DNA of 64,000 bases from Nocardioides alkalitolerans (GCA_038184435.1 CP116227.1:310001-374000); one strand, 5' to 3'; numbered from the stretch's first letter, positions 50,406 through 61,558 are shown. Translations and numbers: made by a program. Notes: generated by a model not told the origin, from the sequence alone.

Positions 50406-53400
50406 GTGTACCTGAAGAGCCTGACCCTCAAGGGGTTCAAGTCCTTCGCGTCCGCGACGACCCTGCAGCTCGAGCCGGGGATCACCTGCATCGTGGGCCC
50501 GAACGGCTCCGGCAAGTCGAACGTGGTGGACGCCCTCGCCTGGGTGATGGGCGAGCAGGGCGCCAAGAGCCTCCGCGGCGGCAAGATGGAGGACGTCATC
50601 TTCGCCGGCACGTCCGGCCGACCGCCGCTCGGTCGCGCCGAGGTGGCGCTGACGATCGACAACGCCGACGGGGCGCTGCCGATCGAGTACGCCGAGGTGA
50701 CGATCAGCCGCACGATGTTCCGCAACGGTGGCTCGGAGTACGCCATCAACGGCACCGCCTGCCGCCTCCTGGACGTGCAGGAGCTGCTCAGCGACTCGGG
50801 CATCGGGCGCGAGATGCACGTCATCGTCGGCCAGGGGCAGCTCGACTCGATCCTCCGCGCCACGCCGGAGGACCGCCGCGGCTTCATCGAGGAGGCCGCC
50901 GGTGTGCTCAAGCACCGCAAGCGCAAGGAGAAGGCGCTCCGCAAGCTCGACGCGACCGAGGGCAACCTCCACCGGCTCTCCGACCTGATCACCGAGATCC
51001 GCCGCCAGCTCAAGCCGCTGGGCCGCCAGGCCGAGGTGGCGCGACGTGCCCAGACCGTGCAGGCGGACGTGCGCGACGCCCGCGCGCGGTTGCTCGCCGA
51101 CGACATCGTGACCGCCCGCGCCGCGCTCGCCCAGGAGCTGGCCGACGAGTCCCTGCTCCTGCAGCGCCGGGAGGCGGTCGCCGCCGAGCTGGCCGCCGCG
51201 CGGGAGTCGGAGGCCGCCGTCGAGGCCGCCCTGCGCGAGGACCTCCCGGCCCTCGCGGCGGCGCAGGAGACGTGGTTCTCCCTGTCGGGTCTCCGCGACC
51301 GGTTGCAGGGCACGCGGTCGCTCGCGGCCGAGCGGGTCCGGACCGCCCGGCACGACGAGCCCGCCGGCCCGTCCGGCCGTGATCCCGAGCAGCTCGAGGC
51401 CGAGGCCGAGCGGGTGCGCGCGAACGAGGAGCGCATCGGCGCCGAGGTCGAGGAGAAGGCCGCGGCACTCGCGCGCGCCGTCGAGCGACGGGCCGACGCC
51501 GAGGAGGCCGCGGCCGCGGAGGAGCGGCGCATCAGCGCGCTGCAGCGTGCGGCCGCCGACCGCCGGGAGGGGCTCGCCCGCCTCCACGGCCAGGTGAACG
51601 CGGTCCGCTCCCGGGCCCGCGCGGCCGAGGACGAGGTGGGTCGCCTGACCCGGGCCCGGGCCGACGCCCTCGCCCGCGCCGAGCGTGCGCAGCGGGACTT
51701 CACGGCGCTCGAGACGCGGGTCGCCGGTCTCGACGCCGGCGAGGAGGGCCTCGACGCGGAGCACGAGGCCGCCGCGGACGCCCTCGACGCCCTCGAGGAG
51801 GAGATCGCCGGCGCTCGCAGCGCCCTGCAGGAGGCGGAGCGGCGCCGGTCGGCGCTGGCCGCGCGCAAGGAGGCGCTGGAGCTCGGCCTCACCCGCAAGG
51901 ACGCCGCGGGTGCCCTGCTCGCCGCCGGTGACCGGCTCGACGTCGTGCTCGGCTCCACCGCGGAGCTCCTGGCGGTCCGGCACGGGTTCGAGACCGCCGT
52001 GGCGGCCGCCCTCGGCGCGGCCGCCGACGCCGTCGCCGTCGAGGGCGTCGACGGCGCCGTCGCGGCCATGGAGCTGCTGAAGGCCGACGACGCGGGGCGT
52101 GCCCAGCTGGTGGTGGCGCAGGACGAGGGGACCGTCCGGGCCGGGGCCGCGGACCGCGCGACCTGGCCCGCGTTGCCGGACCACGCGACGTACGCGCTCG
52201 ACGTCGTCGAGGTGCCCGCCCGCCTGCGGGCGGGCGTGGCGCGGCTGCTGGAGCGGGTCGCGGTGGTGGCGGACCTCGGTACGGCGCGGACGCTGCTGGC
52301 CGCGTCCCCGGAGCTCGTCGTCGTGACGCAGGACGGCGACGTGCTCGCCGCCGACCGGGCGAGCGGCGGGTCGCAGGCGCAGCCGAGCCTGCTCGAGGTG
52401 CAGGCCGCCGTCGACGAGGCCACCGAGCAGCTGGCCGCGGCGACGGCCGAGGTCGAGCGCCTGACGTTCACCGTGCGCACGGCGGAGACGCAGCGGCAGG
52501 ACGCGGCCGAGCGGGTCGAGGCGGCGCTGGCGCGGCTGCACGAGTCCGATGCGGCGCTCGCCGCGGTGGCGGAGGAGCTGGCCCAGCACGGCTCGTCGGC
52601 CCGGGCCGCGGCCGGCGAGGCGGACCGCCTGGGTGCGGCGATCGCCGCCGCGGAGCAGGCCCGGGCGGAGGGCATCGCCGGGCTCGCGGACCTGGAGGAG
52701 CGCCTCGCGCGGGCCGAGTCCGCGCCGGAGGAGGAGCCGGACACGACGGAGCGCGAGGAGCTTGCCGCCGCGGCCCGTGACGCCCGCCAGGCGGAGATGG
52801 AGGCGCGCCTGGCGCTGCGCACCGCGGAGGAGCGCGGACGGGCGATCCAGGGGCGGGCCGACGGACTGCTGCGCCAGGCCCGGCAGGAGCGCGAGGCACG
52901 GGCGCGGGCGGCGGAGCGCCGGGAGCGGCTGCGGCGGCAGGCGGCCGCCGCCGAGGCGGTGGTGGCGGGAGCCGACGTCGCGCTCTCGTGGCTCGAGCTC
53001 TCGGTGGCGGAGGCCGCCGTCCAGCGGGGCCGTGTCGAGGAGTCGCGCCGTGCCCGCGAGGAGCAGCTCCTCGCCGTCCGCGCGACGCTGCGGGACCTCG
53101 GACGTCAGCACGACGAGCTGGTCGACAGCGTCCACCGCGACGAGATGGCCCGCGCCCAGCAGCGGATGCGCATCGAGCAGCTCGAGGCGCGGGCCGTCGA
53201 GGAGCTGGGCACGGATCCCGAGGTGCTCGTGGCGGAGTACGGCCCCGACGTGCCCGTGCCCCTCGAGGAGGGACACGCGCCGTACGACCGCGAGGAGCAG
53301 GCCAAGCGGCTCCGCACGGCGGAGCGCGCCCTGGCGCAGCTCGGGAAGGTGAACCCGCTGGCGCTCGAGGAGTTCGCCGCGTTGGAGGAGCGTCACCAGT

Positions 53401-53960
53401 TCCTCACGGAGCAGCTCGAGGACCTCCGGCGCACGCGGAAGGACCTGCTCGACATCGTCCGCGAGGTCGACGCGCGGGTCGAGCAGGTGTTCACCGAGGC
53501 CTGGCTGGACGTGCAGGCGGCGTTCGACCACGTGTTCGCGCGGCTGTTCCCCGGCGGCGAGGGGCGGCTCCTGCTCACGGACCCCGGCGACATGCTGACG
53601 ACCGGGGTGGAGGTCGAGGCGCGGCCACCGGGCAAGAAGGTCAAGCGGCTCTCGCTCCTCTCGGGCGGCGAGCGCTCGCTCGTCGCCGTCGCCTTCCTGG
53701 TGGCGCTCTTCAAGGCGCGGCCCTCGCCGTTCTACATCCTCGACGAGGTGGAGGCGGCCCTCGACGACACGAACCTCGGGCGCCTGCTCGAGATCTACGA
53801 GGAGCTCCGGGAGAGCTCCCAGCTCCTGGTCATCACCCACCAGAAGCGCACGATGGAGGTCGGCGACGCGTTGTACGGCGTCACCATGCGCGGCGACGGC
53901 GTCTCGACCGTGATCAGCCAGCGACTGCGGGAGGGCTCCCGCGAGGAGGAACCCGCATGA
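50406..53960 (+). CDS. smc: Chromosome segregation protein SMC
   Basis: Condensin ATPase of 1184 residues that extrudes DNA loops and helps chromosome segregation. The head is formed by Walker A GPNGSGKSN (about residue 32) and, at the other end, the signature LLSGGERSLVAVAFL (about 1082) with Walker B FYILDEVEAALDD. Long coiled coils rich in Ala/Glu/Arg surround a hinge at about residues 500-640. GTG 50406 follows GGAGGAGAT; a TAGCCT near 50354 may be the -10. Partner genes scpA/scpB are not in the window. Confidence 0.97.
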   Translation: MYLKSLTLKGFKSFASATTLQLEPGITCIVGPNGSGKSNVVDALAWVMGEQGAKSLRGGKMEDVIFAGTSGRPPLGRAEVALTIDNADGALPIEYAEVTISRTMFRNGGSEYAINGTACRLLDVQELLSDSGIGREMHVIVGQGQLDSILRATPEDRRGFIEEAAGVLKHRKRKEKALRKLDATEGNLHRLSDLITEIRRQLKPLGRQAEVARRAQTVQADVRDARARLLADDIVTARAALAQELADESLLLQRREAVAAELAAARESEAAVEAALREDLPALAAAQETWFSLSGLRDRLQGTRSLAAERVRTARHDEPAGPSGRDPEQLEAEAERVRANEERIGAEVEEKAAALARAVERRADAEEAAAAEERRISALQRAAADRREGLARLHGQVNAVRSRARAAEDEVGRLTRARADALARAERAQRDFTALETRVAGLDAGEEGLDAEHEAAADALDALEEEIAGARSALQEAERRRSALAARKEALELGLTRKDAAGALLAAGDRLDVVLGSTAELLAVRHGFETAVAAALGAAADAVAVEGVDGAVAAMELLKADDAGRAQLVVAQDEGTVRAGAADRATWPALPDHATYALDVVEVPARLRAGVARLLERVAVVADLGTARTLLAASPELVVVTQDGDVLAADRASGGSQAQPSLLEVQAAVDEATEQLAAATAEVERLTFTVRTAETQRQDAAERVEAALARLHESDAALAAVAEELAQHGSSARAAAGEADRLGAAIAAAEQARAEGIAGLADLEERLARAESAPEEEPDTTEREELAAAARDARQAEMEARLALRTAEERGRAIQGRADGLLRQARQEREARARAAERRERLRRQAAAAEAVVAGADVALSWLELSVAEAAVQRGRVEESRRAREEQLLAVRATLRDLGRQHDELVDSVHRDEMARAQQRMRIEQLEARAVEELGTDPEVLVAEYGPDVPVPLEEGHAPYDREEQAKRLRTAERALAQLGKVNPLALEEFAALEERHQFLTEQLEDLRRTRKDLLDIVREVDARVEQVFTEAWLDVQAAFDHVFARLFPGGEGRLLLTDPGDMLTTGVEVEARPPGKKVKRLSLLSGGERSLVAVAFLVALFKARPSPFYILDEVEAALDDTNLGRLLEIYEELRESSQLLVITHQKRTMEVGDALYGVTMRGDGVSTVISQRLREGSREEEPA

Positions 53961-54421
53961 GCGACCGCCCACCCCGTCCCCGCCGCTCCGACTTCGCGGT
54001 CTGGCGCCGCGCCACCACGCGGTGGCGGGACGACGACGCCTACGGCCACCTCAACAACGCCACCTACTACGAGCTGTTCGACACCGCCGTCAACGCCTAC
54101 CTCTACGAGGCGACCGGGCTGGACGTGCGCGCCCAGCCGCAGATCGGCATCGTCGCCGAGACCTCGTGCCGCTACTTCCGCGAGATCGGGTTCCCCGCCC
54201 CCATCGACATGGGCCTGGTCGTGGACCGGGTGGGCACGTCGTCGGTGATCTACCGCATCGGCCTGTTCCAGGGACCCGACGGAGGACCCGACGAGGAGGC
54301 GGCGGCCGAGGGCCGCTTCGTCCACGTCTACGTCGACAACACCGGCGGTCCCGGCGACCGGCCCGTCGCCCCGCTCCCGGCGGCCATCCGGGCCGCGGTG
54401 GAGCCGCTGCTTCGGACCTGA
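53957..54421 (+). CDS. Acyl-CoA thioesterase (hotdog fold, 4HBT family)
   Basis: Protein of 154 residues. TRWRDDDAYGHLNNATYYELFDTAVNAYL contains the 4HBT catalytic Asp-x-x-G-H-x-N pattern (shown in pieces: DAYGHLNN), and the sheet continues with SCRYFREIGFPAPIDMGL. It likely hydrolyses a fatty or aromatic acyl-CoA. The ATG overlaps the smc stop (ATGA), so it is translated with smc, an arrangement without an obvious functional link. Confidence 0.92.
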   Translation: MSDRPPRPRRSDFAVWRRATTRWRDDDAYGHLNNATYYELFDTAVNAYLYEATGLDVRAQPQIGIVAETSCRYFREIGFPAPIDMGLVVDRVGTSSVIYRIGLFQGPDGGPDEEAAAEGRFVHVYVDNTGGPGDRPVAPLPAAIRAAVEPLLRT

Positions 54422-54544
54422 CCGCGGGACGGGCGTCGTCACGGGGGCGTGGTTTCGTCGCCGCTTGGGTGGAGGTGGCACCCTGAATCGCAGACGTGTG
54501 GTTCAGCCCTGCGTTCCTTCCCGTCCCACCTCTCGGAGGCCCCT

Positions 54545-54727
54545 GTGCTCGTCGTCTGGCTGTCCCTCTTCCTCGTCCTCGTCGTCGCCGGCGTCGTCGT
54601 CGCCGTCGCGGCGAGCACCTCGGCCGAGGCCGAGCAGAGCGACAACCGCTGGGTGCAGCGTCTGCGCGGCTCGGTGCCGAGCCTCCCGGTGATCCGCGAG
54701 GACGAGGACGTCCACCTGCGTCGCTGA
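54545..54727 (+). CDS. Small single-pass membrane protein, unknown function
   Basis: Protein of 60 residues. A hydrophobic helix (VVWLSLFLVLVVAGVVVAVA, about residues 3-22) is followed by a charged cytoplasmic or external tail ending DEDVHLRR. GTG 54545 has GGAGG six bases upstream. An earlier in-frame GTG at 54449 would add a poorly patterned extension. No family is recognised. The IS30 element starts 62 bases downstream. Confidence 0.65.
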   Translation: MLVVWLSLFLVLVVAGVVVAVAASTSAEAEQSDNRWVQRLRGSVPSLPVIREDEDVHLRR

Positions 54728-54789
54728 CGTTCCGGGTCCGCCGTGCCGCGCCGCGTCTCGAACTGTGCGGTTGGTGCGGACCTGACCGG

Positions 54790-56074
54790 GGCGGTTTCAA
54801 CCTGTTAGCGCAACACCGGTTGGTCCTGTCGGGTTGGACAGTAGTTCGTCGAGGGCTTCGGCTGGGCTCTTCCAGTCAAGGGTGGCGCGTGGCCGGTTGT
54901 TGAGCTTGCGGGCGACGTGGTCGAGGTAGTCGGCCTGATAGACCGATAGGTCGGAGCCCTTGGGGAAGTACTGACGCAGCAGCCCGTTGGTGTTCTCGTT
55001 GGTGCCGCGTTGCCAGGGCGAGTGGGGGTCGCAGAAGTAGATCTCCAGATCCGTTGCGGCAGCGATCCGGACGTGGTTGCTCATCTCTCGGCCCTGGTCC
55101 CAGGTCAGGGTCTTGCGCAACACCTCGGGCAGCTGGCTCATCGTGGTGACCATGGCGCGCTCGACGGCGTCGGCGCCGTAGCCCTCGGGCAGGTGCAGCA
55201 ACATCACGAAACGCGTGGCCCGCTCGACCAGGGTGCCGATCGCGCTGCGTGAGGCGGTGCCGCCCATGATCAGGTCGCCTTCCCAATGCCCGGGCACAGC
55301 TCGGTCGGCCACCTCGGCGGGGCGTTCGCTGATGTTGACCATGCCCGGCATCCGACCGCGTCGCTCACCGTCTCGGCGCCGCGGTCTGCGCAACGCTCGT
55401 CCCGTCCGTAGCCGGGTATGCAGGTCGCGACGCAACGCGCCGCGGCCTTGCACATACAGCGACTGGTAGATCGTCTCGTGAGACACCCACATCTCCGGAT
55501 CGTCGGGGAAGTCACGGCGCAGCCGCCAGGCGATCTGAGCGGGACTGTGCTCATCGCTCAGCCGATTCTGCACCTCCTGCCGCAGCCGCTGGTTCAGCAC
55601 CAGCTTCGCGGGCCGGGCCCGGCAACGAGCCCGACGCTCTGCCCGTAGCTGCGCGCTGTGGGGCGAGTAGTTCCACGGCACCCGCCGCTTCGGGCCACGG
55701 CTACCCGGGGAGCCGTACCGCTGGTGGAACAGGTTCTTGTCGATCTCACGCTTCACCGTCGAGGGCGCCCGACCGAGCGCCGCCGCGATCATCCGGATCG
55801 ACTCACCTCGCTCCATGCCGGCATGGATCCGTTCACGCTCGAGGATTGAGAGCCGTCGATACCCGGCTGCGGTCGGTGCAGCAACTGGCTTCACCCCGCC
55901 AGCCTGAGCGAACCAGCGATGCCCAGCCCGGCTCGACACACCCGCAGACCTCGCGGCCGCATCGATCGACATCCCCTCCCCGACCGCAGCCCAGAACACC
56001 AGCCGCACCGACCTCAAGATCGCCACCACACACCCCATCCACACAGGGCGTTGCACTAACCCCTTGAAACCGCC
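54790..56074. mobile_element. IS30-family insertion sequence
   Basis: Element of 1285 bp with imperfect terminal inverted repeats of about 28 bp: GGCGGTTTCAACCTGTTAGC at the left end and GGCGGTTTCAAGGGGTTAGT (complement) at the right end, with the outer 11 bases identical. CGG occurs directly outside both ends (54787-54789 and 56075-56077) and may be a 3-bp target duplication, as IS30 makes. It separates the smc-thioesterase-membrane protein group from ftsY. Confidence 0.88.
54797..56038 (-). CDS. IS30 family transposase
   Basis: Full-length transposase of 413 residues. Helix-turn-helix segments (SIRMIAAALGRAPSTVKREI) precede the DDE core: Asp in GHWEGDLIMGG, Asp in TLTWDQGREMSNH and Glu in SPWQRGTNENTNGLLRQYFP. 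The frame has no stop or shift, so it looks active. ATG 56038 is used because an earlier ATG at 56080 lies outside the element. The stop codon is inside the left inverted repeat. Confidence 0.95.
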   Translation of the reverse strand: MGCVVAILRSVRLVFWAAVGEGMSIDAAARSAGVSSRAGHRWFAQAGGVKPVAAPTAAGYRRLSILERERIHAGMERGESIRMIAAALGRAPSTVKREIDKNLFHQRYGSPGSRGPKRRVPWNYSPHSAQLRAERRARCRARPAKLVLNQRLRQEVQNRLSDEHSPAQIAWRLRRDFPDDPEMWVSHETIYQSLYVQGRGALRRDLHTRLRTGRALRRPRRRDGERRGRMPGMVNISERPAEVADRAVPGHWEGDLIMGGTASRSAIGTLVERATRFVMLLHLPEGYGADAVERAMVTTMSQLPEVLRKTLTWDQGREMSNHVRIAAATDLEIYFCDPHSPWQRGTNENTNGLLRQYFPKGSDLSVYQADYLDHVARKLNNRPRATLDWKSPAEALDELLSNPTGPTGVALTG

Positions 56075-56211
56075 CGGCATGGCGGCGCACCGACGTCACA
56101 TTTCCGGCTCTGCCCGAGGCAGCACCCCGCCGGCGACGACGAGCCCCGCCACCGCCGCCCCCGACGACGCGGATGCCGGTCGGACCGCTCGCGGATGGTT
56201 GGATTGGGTCC

Positions 56212-57423
56212 ATGGGTGAGTGGCTCTACCTCGTCATCGGCATCGGCGTCCTGGCCGTCGTCGCCATCGTCGGACTCGTCGCGACGGTCGGTCGCCGACG
56301 CAGCGCGCCGCCCGTGGAGGCCCCGGAGGACCGCACCGGCGGGGTGCTGGCCCCGGAGCGACCGGTCGACGAGCCCCGACCCGGTGACCTCGGTGACCTC
56401 GGCGACGAGGACGCGTCCGCCGGCGGGACCGGGACGCTCACGGAGCTCCCCGAGGGTCCCGTCACCGTCGAGGAGCCGCCGACCCCGGCCCCCGAGCTCG
56501 ACCGCCCCGAGGGCACCCAGTCGCGCCTGGTGCGGCTGCGCCAGCGCCTCTCCCGCTCCCAGGGCGGCCTCGGTCGCGGACTGCTCGCGATCCTGTCGCG
56601 CGACCGCCTCGACGAGGACGCATGGGAGGACATCGAGGACACGCTGCTCACGGCCGACATCGGCGTGGCGCCGACCCAGCAGCTCGTCGACAACCTCCGC
56701 ACGCGGCTGCGGGTCGAGGGCGGCACCGCGGACGTCCGCGCCGTGCTGCGCGAGGAGCTGGTCACCCTCGTCGACCCGACGATGGACCGCACGCTGAGGG
56801 TCAGCGGCGCCGACGGCAAGCCCGGCGTGGTCCTCGTCGTGGGCGTCAACGGCGCCGGCAAGACCACGACGGTCGGCAAGATCTCGCGCATCCTCGTGGC
56901 GCAGGACCGCAGCGTCGTGCTCGGCGCGGCGGACACCTTCCGCGCGGCTGCGGTCGAGCAGTTGGCGACGTGGGGCGAGCGTGTCGGCGTCCCGGTCGTC
57001 CGCGGCCCGGAGGGCTCCGACCCTGCGAGCGTCGGCTTCGAGGCCGTCAAGCAGGGCATCGCCGACGGCGTCGACACCGTGCTGGTCGACACCGCGGGGC
57101 GCTTGCAGAACAAAGCTGGCCTGATGGACGAGCTCGGCAAGGTCAAGCGGGTCATCGAGAAGCAGGCCGAGGTCACCGAGGTGCTCCTCGTGCTCGACGC
57201 GACCACCGGCCAGAACGGCATGGTGCAGGCGCGCGTCTTCAGCGAGGTGGTCGACGTGACCGGCATCGTGCTCACCAAGCTCGACGGCTCCGCCAAGGGC
57301 GGCATCGTCGTGGCCGTCCAGCGCGAGCTGGGCGTGCCCGTCAAGCTCGTCGGCCTGGGCGAGGGCCCGGACGACCTGGCGCCGTTCGACGCCGGCGCCT
57401 TCGTCGACGCCCTGCTGGGCTGA
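56212..57423 (+). CDS. ftsY: Signal recognition particle receptor FtsY
   Basis: GTPase of 403 residues that docks SRP-ribosome complexes at the membrane. An N-terminal hydrophobic helix (LYLVIGIGVLAVVAIVGLVA, residues about 4-23) anchors it, followed by an acidic Pro/Glu linker, the N domain, and the G domain with GVNGAGKTTTVGKI (G1), DTFRAAAVEQL, DTAGRLQNKAGLMDEL (G3) and TKLDGSAKGG (G4). TTGGAT at 56199-56204 ends seven bases before the ATG. The IS30 element lies 137 bases upstream, so ftsY relies on this local promoter. Confidence 0.97.
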   Translation: MGEWLYLVIGIGVLAVVAIVGLVATVGRRRSAPPVEAPEDRTGGVLAPERPVDEPRPGDLGDLGDEDASAGGTGTLTELPEGPVTVEEPPTPAPELDRPEGTQSRLVRLRQRLSRSQGGLGRGLLAILSRDRLDEDAWEDIEDTLLTADIGVAPTQQLVDNLRTRLRVEGGTADVRAVLREELVTLVDPTMDRTLRVSGADGKPGVVLVVGVNGAGKTTTVGKISRILVAQDRSVVLGAADTFRAAAVEQLATWGERVGVPVVRGPEGSDPASVGFEAVKQGIADGVDTVLVDTAGRLQNKAGLMDELGKVKRVIEKQAEVTEVLLVLDATTGQNGMVQARVFSEVVDVTGIVLTKLDGSAKGGIVVAVQRELGVPVKLVGLGEGPDDLAPFDAGAFVDALLG

Positions 57424-57428
57424 CCCTG

Positions 57429-59609
57429 GTGTCGACCACCTCCGGGGGCAGCAGGCGCGGCGCCCACCGCGCGCCCGCCCCGCTGAAGCCGGGTGCCGCC
57501 GCGCCCGCGCCCGGCGACCTCCGACCGGACATCCAGGGCCTGCGCACGGTCGCGGTCGGCTCCGTCCTGCTCTACCACCTGTGGCCGAACCGGCTCACCG
57601 GCGGCTTCGTCGGCGTGGACGTCTTCTTCGTCATCTCCGGCTTCCTCATCGGCTCCCACCTGCTCAAGGAGCTCGAGTCCAGCGGTCGCATCCGCCTGGG
57701 GCGCTTCTGGGCCCGGCGCGCCAAGCGCCTGCTCCCGGCCTCGTTGCTGGTGCTGCTCGTCGTGACGATCGCGGCCCACGTCGTGATGCCGCTGAGCGAG
57801 CGCGCCGACGTGCTCAAGGAGGTCGTGGGCTCGGCGTTCTACGTCCAGAACTGGGTGCTCGCCAACGAGGCGGTCGACTACCTGGCCGCCGGCGACGCGC
57901 CCTCGCCGATCCAGCACTACTGGACGCTGTCGACCGAGGAGCAGTTCTACATCCTGCTGCCCCTCATCCTCGCGGTGCTGGCCCTGCTGCTGCGTCGTCG
58001 CGACGGGCGCACCCGCCTGCCGCGGCGCGCCGTCGTCATCCCCGTCCTCGCCGTGCTCGCCGGCGCCAGCCTGGCCTACTCGGTCCACCTCACGACGGCC
58101 GAGCCCGGCGTCGCCTACTTCTCCACCTGGACCCGCGCCTGGGAGTTCCTCGCGGGCGTGCTGTTCGCCGCCGTCGCGCCGCGGCTGCCGCGCTGGACGC
58201 GCGAGGTGCTCGGCTGGGCGGGCGCCGCCGCCGTGCTCGTCACCGTGGTCACCTACACCGGGGAGACGGCGTTCCCGGGGTACGCCGCCGCCCTGCCCGT
58301 GCTCGGCACCGTGGCCCTGCTGGCCGCGGCCGACGCCGGCCCGGTCGCGCTGGCGAGCCGCTTCCGCCCCGTCACGTGGATCGGCGACCTGTCCTACGCG
58401 ATCTACCTGTGGCACTGGCCCCTCATCGTGCTCGTGCCCTTCGTGACCGAGCAGCCGCTGCGCACGGTGGACAAGCTGGGGATCGCCGTCGTCACGGTGC
58501 TGCTCGCGTGGGGGTCGACCCGCTTCATCGAGGACCCGGTCCGCTTCTCGCCGCGCCTGCTCGGCGGAGGACGGTCCGCCCGCGCGGTCGGGGCGTGGAT
58601 GCTGGCCGTCACCTGCGTGGTGGCCGGCTCGGCGTTCGGCGGTATCCGCTACGCCGAGCACCGCCAGGACGAGCTCATCGCCGAGGCCAACGCGCTCCTC
58701 GCCAGCGCGGACTTCCGCTGCCTCGGCGCGGGCCAGCTCGTCAACGACGACGAGTGCGGGGACTTCGGCACCGTCATCGTGCCGGACCCGTCCGTCGCCG
58801 GGCGGGACGACTACAACGACGGGCGCTGCTGGGCGCCGTACGGCGAGAGCGTGCCGCAGGTCTGCCGGCTGCCGCTGGAGGACGACACCCCCGAGCCGCC
58901 GGCCGACGCGGAGCCGCTCCGGGTGCTCGCGGTCGGGGACTCCCACAACAACGTGTTCCTGCCGGCCTACGAGCAGATGTACTCCGAGCTCGGCTGGCAG
59001 ATCGACGTGACGGGTCGTGCGGGGTGCTCCTGGAGCACGGTGCCGCAGGGCAACAGCGTCGGCGCGCGCCGCGACGAGTGCAACGAGTGGAAGCGGAACG
59101 TCGCCGACCTGCTCGCCGAGTCCGACCCCTACGACCTGATCATCACGACGAGCCTGCAGTCCGGCTTCCTCGCCGAGCCCGTCGACGGCGAGACGCAGGA
59201 GGAGACGACGGTCCGCGGGCTGCGGGAGGCCTGGGAGTCGCAGATCGCGCGCGGCGCGGTCGTCGTGGCGATCCAGGACAACCCGATGATGGACAAGGAC
59301 GTCGTGCAGTGCGTCGAGCGGGAGGGCCTCGCGGCCGTCACCGAGTGCGCGCAGCCGCCGTCGCGGGCCTTCGCCGGGTTCGACGCGATCGCGCCCGCCG
59401 TCGAGCAGACCCCGGGCAGCGCGCTCGTCAGCCTCCGTGACCTCCAGTGCGCCGAGGACTCGTGCTCCCCGGTCATCGGCAACGTGGCGGTCTACCGCGA
59501 CTTCACCCACATGACGGCGACCTTCGTGCGGACGCTGACCCCGTTCTTCATCGACCGCGTCGAGGCCGCGGTGGCGGAGGCCCGGGCCACCGCGCCGACC
59601 AACGGCTGA
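57429..59609 (+). CDS. Acyltransferase 3 / SGNH-domain membrane protein (OafA/YrhL type)
   Basis: Protein of 726 residues. The first 440 or so form a ten-helix acyltransferase-3 domain with IQGLRTVAVGSVLLYHLWP, GVDVFFVISGFLI and FWARRAKRLLPAS; the catalytic His is in YHLWP. The C-terminal SGNH domain (about 495-715) has the Ser of VGDSHNN and the Asp-x-x-His of YRDFTHM. Such enzymes acetylate cell-surface glycans or exported molecules. GTG 57429 lies five bases after the ftsY stop, so it may be read from the same mRNA. The acceptor is not known. Confidence 0.93.
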   Translation: MSTTSGGSRRGAHRAPAPLKPGAAAPAPGDLRPDIQGLRTVAVGSVLLYHLWPNRLTGGFVGVDVFFVISGFLIGSHLLKELESSGRIRLGRFWARRAKRLLPASLLVLLVVTIAAHVVMPLSERADVLKEVVGSAFYVQNWVLANEAVDYLAAGDAPSPIQHYWTLSTEEQFYILLPLILAVLALLLRRRDGRTRLPRRAVVIPVLAVLAGASLAYSVHLTTAEPGVAYFSTWTRAWEFLAGVLFAAVAPRLPRWTREVLGWAGAAAVLVTVVTYTGETAFPGYAAALPVLGTVALLAAADAGPVALASRFRPVTWIGDLSYAIYLWHWPLIVLVPFVTEQPLRTVDKLGIAVVTVLLAWGSTRFIEDPVRFSPRLLGGGRSARAVGAWMLAVTCVVAGSAFGGIRYAEHRQDELIAEANALLASADFRCLGAGQLVNDDECGDFGTVIVPDPSVAGRDDYNDGRCWAPYGESVPQVCRLPLEDDTPEPPADAEPLRVLAVGDSHNNVFLPAYEQMYSELGWQIDVTGRAGCSWSTVPQGNSVGARRDECNEWKRNVADLLAESDPYDLIITTSLQSGFLAEPVDGETQEETTVRGLREAWESQIARGAVVVAIQDNPMMDKDVVQCVEREGLAAVTECAQPPSRAFAGFDAIAPAVEQTPGSALVSLRDLQCAEDSCSPVIGNVAVYRDFTHMTATFVRTLTPFFIDRVEAAVAEARATAPTNG

Positions 59610-59635
59610 ACGTCCACCACGCGGTTCACCGGAAC

Positions 59636-59671
59636 GTAACAAAGCGCCCGGACGTGTTTCCTGCGCGAAAC
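59636..59671 (+). promoter_or_regulatory. Possible GlnR-type binding region upstream of amtB
   Basis: GTAAC (59636-59640) with a weak partner, then GTTTC-N6-GAAAC (59656-59671), spaced 20 bases apart. GlnR of actinomycetes binds gTnAc-n6-GaAAc-type pairs about 22 bases apart. Location before amtB-glnK-glnD fits known GlnR targets. The rest of the 177-base gap shows no gene. Confidence 0.45.
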
Positions 59672-59786
59672 AAGTCGAGGTCGGCTCGGAAACCTCGGGA
59701 CTCGATGGTTGCCTCCACCGGTCCTCCCGTGCGCCGCACACCGCCGTCGCGGACGGGCAGGACGACGTACGACGACGGGAGTTTCC

Positions 59787-61462
<1,676 letters not shown>

Positions 61463-61498
61463 CCGACCGCTGAGCGACGACGCCGACGACGACGTCAC

Positions 61499-61536
61499 CA
61501 CGACGCCCGGCCGCCTCGGTGCGGCCGGGCGTCGTG
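61499..61536 (+). terminator. Hairpin between glnK and glnD
   Basis: CGACGCCCGGCCGC (61501-61514) pairs with 61521-61534 around CTCGGT, and the stem extends two more bases each side. It can end the amtB-glnK transcript and so lower glnD expression. Confidence 0.75.
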
Positions 61537-61558
61537 CGTGTCCGGGAGGGAGCAGCAC

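Noticed and set aside
48819..53972. A very long open frame on the minus strand opposite mutM-smc
   Set aside because: It is antisense to smc, MFS and coiled-coil genes that have clear motifs. In very GC-rich DNA stop codons are rare in all frames, and the translated product is arginine/glutamine-rich filler without domains.
54728..56211. Prophage or genomic island around the transposase
   Set aside because: Only one IS30 element is present; both flanks are ordinary chromosomal genes.
57429..59609. Part of a secondary-metabolite cluster
   Set aside because: The acyltransferase-SGNH gene is flanked by ftsY and amtB; no synthase or tailoring genes are near.
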